A stretch of DNA of 64,000 bases from Planctomycetota bacterium (lineage in GTDB: Bacteria; Planctomycetota; UBA1135; GCA-002686595), in NCBI GenBank assembly GCA_020638835.1, contig JACKHV010000007.1, positions 94,715 through 158,714 of the forward strand, written 5' to 3'. The notes under the pieces are model-generated. The model was not told the origin of the DNA. It worked only from the letters and a program-made list of their open reading frames with translations, and searched no databases. Of this stretch, positions 61,414 through 64,000 are shown piece by piece; the first letter of the stretch is position 1, and every line of letters begins with the position of its first letter. The position numbers were made by a program, and so were the translations under genes.

Positions 61414-62100
61414 TCAGCTTCCGAAAGAGATCCAGGCGCGCGGACCCATGGAGGTCGAGAGCGCGACGCGCTTGACGAACTGCCCCTTCACCGCGGGCGG
61501 CCGCAGGCTGGACAGGTGGTTGAGGAACGTCTCGATGTTCTCGGTCAGCTTGGCGGTCTCGAAGGAGCGCTTGCCGATCGCCGCGTGGACGTTGCCGCCC
61601 GCGTCGGTGCGGAACTCGACCTTGCCGGCCTTGAACTCGCGAACGGCGTTCGCGACGTCCGGCGTCACCGTGCCCGACTTCGGGCTCGGCATCTTGCCTT
61701 GCGGACCGAGGACGCGGCCGAGCTTACCGACGTGCTTCATCATGTCGGGGCTCGTGATCACCACGTCGAAATCGAGCCAACCGCCGGCGATCTTGTCCGC
61801 CAGCTCGCCCGATCCGACCTCGTCGGCCCCTGCTTCCTTGGCGGCCTCGGCCTTGTCGCCCTCGGCGAAGACGACCACGCGGATCGTCTTGCCCAGGCCG
61901 TTCGGGAGCGACACCGCGCCGCGGACCAGCTGGTCCGTCTTGCGGGGATCGATGCCGAGCGAGACGGCCAACTCGACGGACTCGTCGAACTTCGGGCCGG
62001 GCAGGCTCTTCAAGAGATCGAGCGCTTCGCTCGTCTGGTAGGTCTTCTCGCGGTCGACGCCCTTGAGCGCTGCGACCATCCGCTTGCTGTGCTTGGCCAT
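61414..62100 (-). CDS. rplA: 50S ribosomal protein L1
   Basis: This 228-residue protein forms the mobile stalk that moves deacylated tRNA out of the E site. The signature GRVLGPQGKMPSPKSGTVT is present, together with the start MAKHSKRMVAALKGVDREK. It begins 1 bp after the rplK stop. L1 represses the rplKA message in E. coli. Confidence 0.98.
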   Translation of the reverse strand: MAKHSKRMVAALKGVDREKTYQTSEALDLLKSLPGPKFDESVELAVSLGIDPRKTDQLVRGAVSLPNGLGKTIRVVVFAEGDKAEAAKEAGADEVGSGELADKIAGGWLDFDVVITSPDMMKHVGKLGRVLGPQGKMPSPKSGTVTPDVANAVREFKAGKVEFRTDAGGNVHAAIGKRSFETAKLTENIETFLNHLSSLRPPAVKGQFVKRVALSTSMGPRAWISFGS

Positions 62101-62101
62101 G

Positions 62102-62527
62102 CTAGCCCTCCACCTCGATGCCCATCGAGCGAGCGGTGCCCGCGATGATGCGGACCGCGTGTTCGACGTCGCGGGCGTTGAGGTCTTGCATCTTGATGTT
62201 CGCGATCTCCTCGAGCTGGGCGCGGTTGACCTTGCCCACGGTCTCGAAGCCGACCATCCCCGACCCCTTCTGCAGCTTCGCCGCTTTCAACAGCAGCACC
62301 GAAGCCGGCGGCGACTTCAGGATGAAGTCGAAGGAGCGGTCTTTGTAGACCGAGATCTCGACGGGGATGATGAGCCCCATCTGATCGCGAGTACGGTCGT
62401 TGAACTGCTTGACGAACTCAGCGATGTTCACGCCGTGCGAGCCGAGCGCGGGACCGACGGGGGGTGCCGGAGTCGCTTGTCCTGCAGGACACTGCAGTTT
62501 GATCTTGCCGGTGACTTCTTTGGCCAT
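62102..62527 (-). CDS. rplK: 50S ribosomal protein L11
   Basis: This 141-residue protein of the GTPase-associated centre has the N-terminal proline-rich domain (AGQATPAPPVGPALGSHGVNI) in which thiostrepton resistance changes arise elsewhere, and the C-terminal RNA-binding domain. It lies 1 bp after nusG and before rplA, standard order. Confidence 0.98.
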   Translation of the reverse strand: MAKEVTGKIKLQCPAGQATPAPPVGPALGSHGVNIAEFVKQFNDRTRDQMGLIIPVEISVYKDRSFDFILKSPPASVLLLKAAKLQKGSGMVGFETVGKVNRAQLEEIANIKMQDLNARDVEHAVRIIAGTARSMGIEVEG

Positions 62528-62528
62528 C

Positions 62529-63080
62529 TCAGACGGCCTCCACTTCCCAGTATTCGAGCTCCACGGGGGTAGGACGTCCGAAGATGGTCACGATGACCTT
62601 CACGGTGCCCTTGTCAGGATTCACTTCATCCACTGCGCCGTCGAAACCGTCGAAGGCGCCGGACTTGATCTTCACGAGGTCGCCCTTCTGCATGCCGATG
62701 TTGACCTGAGGGCGCGCCTCGGCGTCGGACATACGGGACAGAATGGCGGACACTTCGGATTCGGTCAGCGCGGTTGCTTCACCGCGGCTACCGAGGAATT
62801 CGCGCATGCCGTTCACCTGCCGGAGGGTGCCGCGCACCTTGTGCGTGCGGACGTCCTCCTCGTCATCGATGTCCGCTTGGATCATCAGATAACCGGGGTA
62901 CAGCTTGCGGTTCACGGTGCGTTTCTTGCCGTTCTTGAGGTCGGTGACCCGTTCGAAGGGCACGAGGATCTGGGGGACGACGTCCACCAGTCCCGCGATC
63001 TTGAGTCGCGTCATCGCGTTGCGCGCGATGCTGTCTTCGCGGCCGGATTGGCAGCGGACGAAGTACCACTTCAAAGCCAC
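62529..63080 (-). CDS. nusG: Transcription termination/antitermination factor NusG
   Basis: This 183-residue factor has the NGN domain (ALKWYFVRCQSGREDSIARN; RKLYPGYLMIQADID) and a C-terminal KOW domain (GDLVKIKSGAFDGFDGAVDEV) that binds S10 or Rho. The start is GTG at 63080, 2 bp after the secE stop; the open frame continues upstream through secE but is not coding there. It couples transcription with translation. Confidence 0.97.
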   Translation of the reverse strand: MALKWYFVRCQSGREDSIARNAMTRLKIAGLVDVVPQILVPFERVTDLKNGKKRTVNRKLYPGYLMIQADIDDEEDVRTHKVRGTLRQVNGMREFLGSRGEATALTESEVSAILSRMSDAEARPQVNIGMQKGDLVKIKSGAFDGFDGAVDEVNPDKGTVKVIVTIFGRPTPVELEYWEVEAV

Positions 63081-63082
63081 GC

Positions 63083-63517
63083 CTACCCTGCCATCCCGAG
63101 CACGTAGCGGCCGACGACGGCGCCGAGGAGCCGGTCGCACAGACCCATGTAGATCATCAGGAAGACGACCGTGGCGATCACGACCATGGAGGCGTTCGTC
63201 GCCTCCTGCATCGTGGGCCAGGTGACCTTCCGAAGCTCCGCCTCGGTGTCGATCAGGAGATCGGCACTCTTCGGCTTGTTGAGCCAGATGCTCAGCCCGA
63301 CGAAGCCCGCGACGAAGGTGACAAAGGAGATCAGGAACGAGATCGACAGCTTGACGCTGACGATCGGGATCACGATCCCGCCGAGCGGCTCCGCGAGGCT
63401 CTCCACCCGACCCGAGAGCTCGGAGTGCAGGGTGTAGCACGCGTACAGGAGGAGCATGACCGACGACCAGAAGGCCGCGGTGCGCGCGATGCGTCCCTGT
63501 TGAGGCTTGTATGCCAT
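63083..63517 (-). CDS. secE: Preprotein translocase subunit SecE, three-helix form
   Basis: This 144-residue protein has the conserved amphipathic-helix motif AELRKVTWPTMQEA followed by the essential membrane helix (SMVVIATVVFLMIYMGL). Two extra helices lie before it (about 13-33 and 47-78), as in E. coli SecE but unlike the single-helix forms of most bacteria. It clamps SecY, encoded in the same cluster. It lies about 105 bp after rpmG. Confidence 0.95.
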   Translation of the reverse strand: MAYKPQQGRIARTAAFWSSVMLLLYACYTLHSELSGRVESLAEPLGGIVIPIVSVKLSISFLISFVTFVAGFVGLSIWLNKPKSADLLIDTEAELRKVTWPTMQEATNASMVVIATVVFLMIYMGLCDRLLGAVVGRYVLGMAG

Positions 63518-63623
63518 GTGCGTTTCTTGCTCGTGGATGCCGTGTGAGTGGTTCGAACGTAGATGGGAGTCGCGGACGGACCCCCTCCCTCGCGACGCGC
63601 GCGAGGCACCGCGTTCAGCTCGA

Positions 63624-63782
63624 CTAGAGCTTCTTCTCCCGGTGCGAGGTGTGCTCGCGGCAGAAGCGGCAGTACTTCTTCTTCTCGAGCTTGTAGGCCG
63701 CCTTCAGACGCTTGTGCGTCGTGTAGTTGCGGTTACGGCACTCGGTGCACTCGAGGAAGACGTAGCGTTCTTTGATCTTCAT
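63624..63782 (-). CDS. rpmG: 50S ribosomal protein L33, zinc form
   Basis: This 52-residue protein reads MKIKERYVFLECTECRNRNY and later KKKYCRFCREH, giving four zinc cysteines. It ends with a basic KKL tail. rpmG between tuf and secE is a common arrangement; no tRNA-Trp gene accompanies it here. A hairpin (63588-63606) follows its stop. Confidence 0.96.
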   Translation of the reverse strand: MKIKERYVFLECTECRNRNYTTHKRLKAAYKLEKKKYCRFCREHTSHREKKL

Positions 63783-63883
63783 GGTCTTCGGCCAGTCGTG
63801 TGCCTCCGCGAGGAGACACGATCACGGCGTGTGAGGAGCGCGGGGGAGAGCGGGACGCCCTCCCCCACACCGATTCGTTCGTC
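63783..63883. other. tuf-rpmG gap with hairpins
   Basis: A 7-bp stem with an 11-nt loop (63842-63848 / 63860-63866) lies about 20 bp after the tuf stop and may be a terminator without a T-run. A second small hairpin is near 63798-63820. No tRNA gene is present. Confidence 0.5.
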
Positions 63884-64000
63884 CTACTGGATGATCTTGG
63901 TCACGACGCCGGCGCCGACGGTGCGGCCGCCTTCGCGGATGGCGAAGCGCAGCTGCTCGTCCATGGCGATCGGAGTGATCAGTTCGATCTGCAGCTTGAC
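63884..64000 (-). CDS. tuf: Elongation factor Tu, C-terminal fragment
   Basis: The last 38 codons of EF-Tu, reading VKLQIELITPIAMDEQLRFA and IREGGRTVGAGVVTKIIQ then stop. This is the standard domain III end; the family motif (F-A-I-R-E-G-G-R-T-V-G-A-G-V) is complete. The rest lies beyond the right edge. tuf heads the super-cluster here rather than following fusA. Confidence 0.97.
   Translation of the reverse strand, partial: VKLQIELITPIAMDEQLRFAIREGGRTVGAGVVTKIIQ

Noticed and set aside
63783..63883. Search for tRNA-Trp between tuf and secE
   Set aside because: That position often holds tRNA-Trp, but no acceptor or anticodon arm could be folded here.

Overview
The window is a high-GC bacterial chromosome segment made almost entirely of housekeeping genes, nearly all on the minus strand. 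The best guess at origin is a Planctomycetota bacterium. This rests on several traits together: very high GC, frequent absence of Shine-Dalgarno sequences, type IV pilus/type II secretion genes beside a secretin, no rpmD (L30) in the spc operon, and a Tsr3/DUF367-type gene in the ribosomal cluster. It is an inference; no 16S rRNA gene is present to confirm it.

Layout. 1-3.1 kb: the start of pyrB, a shortened MnmE-like GTPase, coaX and a GspC-like PDZ protein. 3.2-15.1 kb: pilus/secretion genes (a PilT-type ATPase, then secretin, PilO-like, PilN and PilM) separated by obg-rpmA-rplU and an RNase E/G with a very long charged N-terminus. 15.2-19.1 kb: nitrogen-PTS and sigma-54 group (HPr, EIIA-Ntr, hpf, truA, rpoN). 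19.2-23.6 kb: recR, ybaB, dnaX, SRP RNA (ffs), two tRNA-Ser, tadA and tRNA-Arg(ACG). 23.7-29.4 kb, the only plus-strand block: an N-acylornithine carbamoyltransferase-like gene, dnaE and an unrecognised exported protein. 29.5-30.4 kb: an unrecognised lipoprotein.

31-64 kb is one continuous ribosomal and transcription super-cluster. In transcription order it reads tuf (partial), rpmG, secE, nusG, rplK, rplA, rplJ, rplL, rpoB, rpoC, rpsL, rpsG, [IS66-family insertion], tsr3-like, EF-G-like, rpsJ, rplC-D-W-B, rpsS, rplV, rpsC, rplP, rpmC, rpsQ, rplN-X-E, rpsN, rpsH, rplF, rplR, rpsE, rplO, secY, adk, infA, rpmJ, rpsM, rpsK, rpsD, rpoA, rplQ. Many neighbours overlap by ATGA, GTGA or TAGTG, which implies translational coupling. 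Convincing sigma70-type promoters precede rpsL, rpsJ and tRNA-Arg.

The most unusual items are: (1) a family of 87-88 bp hairpin repeats, three copies, whose stems differ in sequence but keep base pairing; one copy has been split by the IS66 element, which left an exact 8-bp target duplication; (2) a Tsr3-like rRNA aminocarboxypropyltransferase gene, a family best known from archaea and eukaryotes, inside the bacterial str region; (3) ribosomal protein S12 with Arg at position 88, the position where Lys-to-Arg gives streptomycin resistance in E. coli; (4) degenerate or truncated GTPases (MnmE-like and Obg) and a divergent EF-G in the fusA position.
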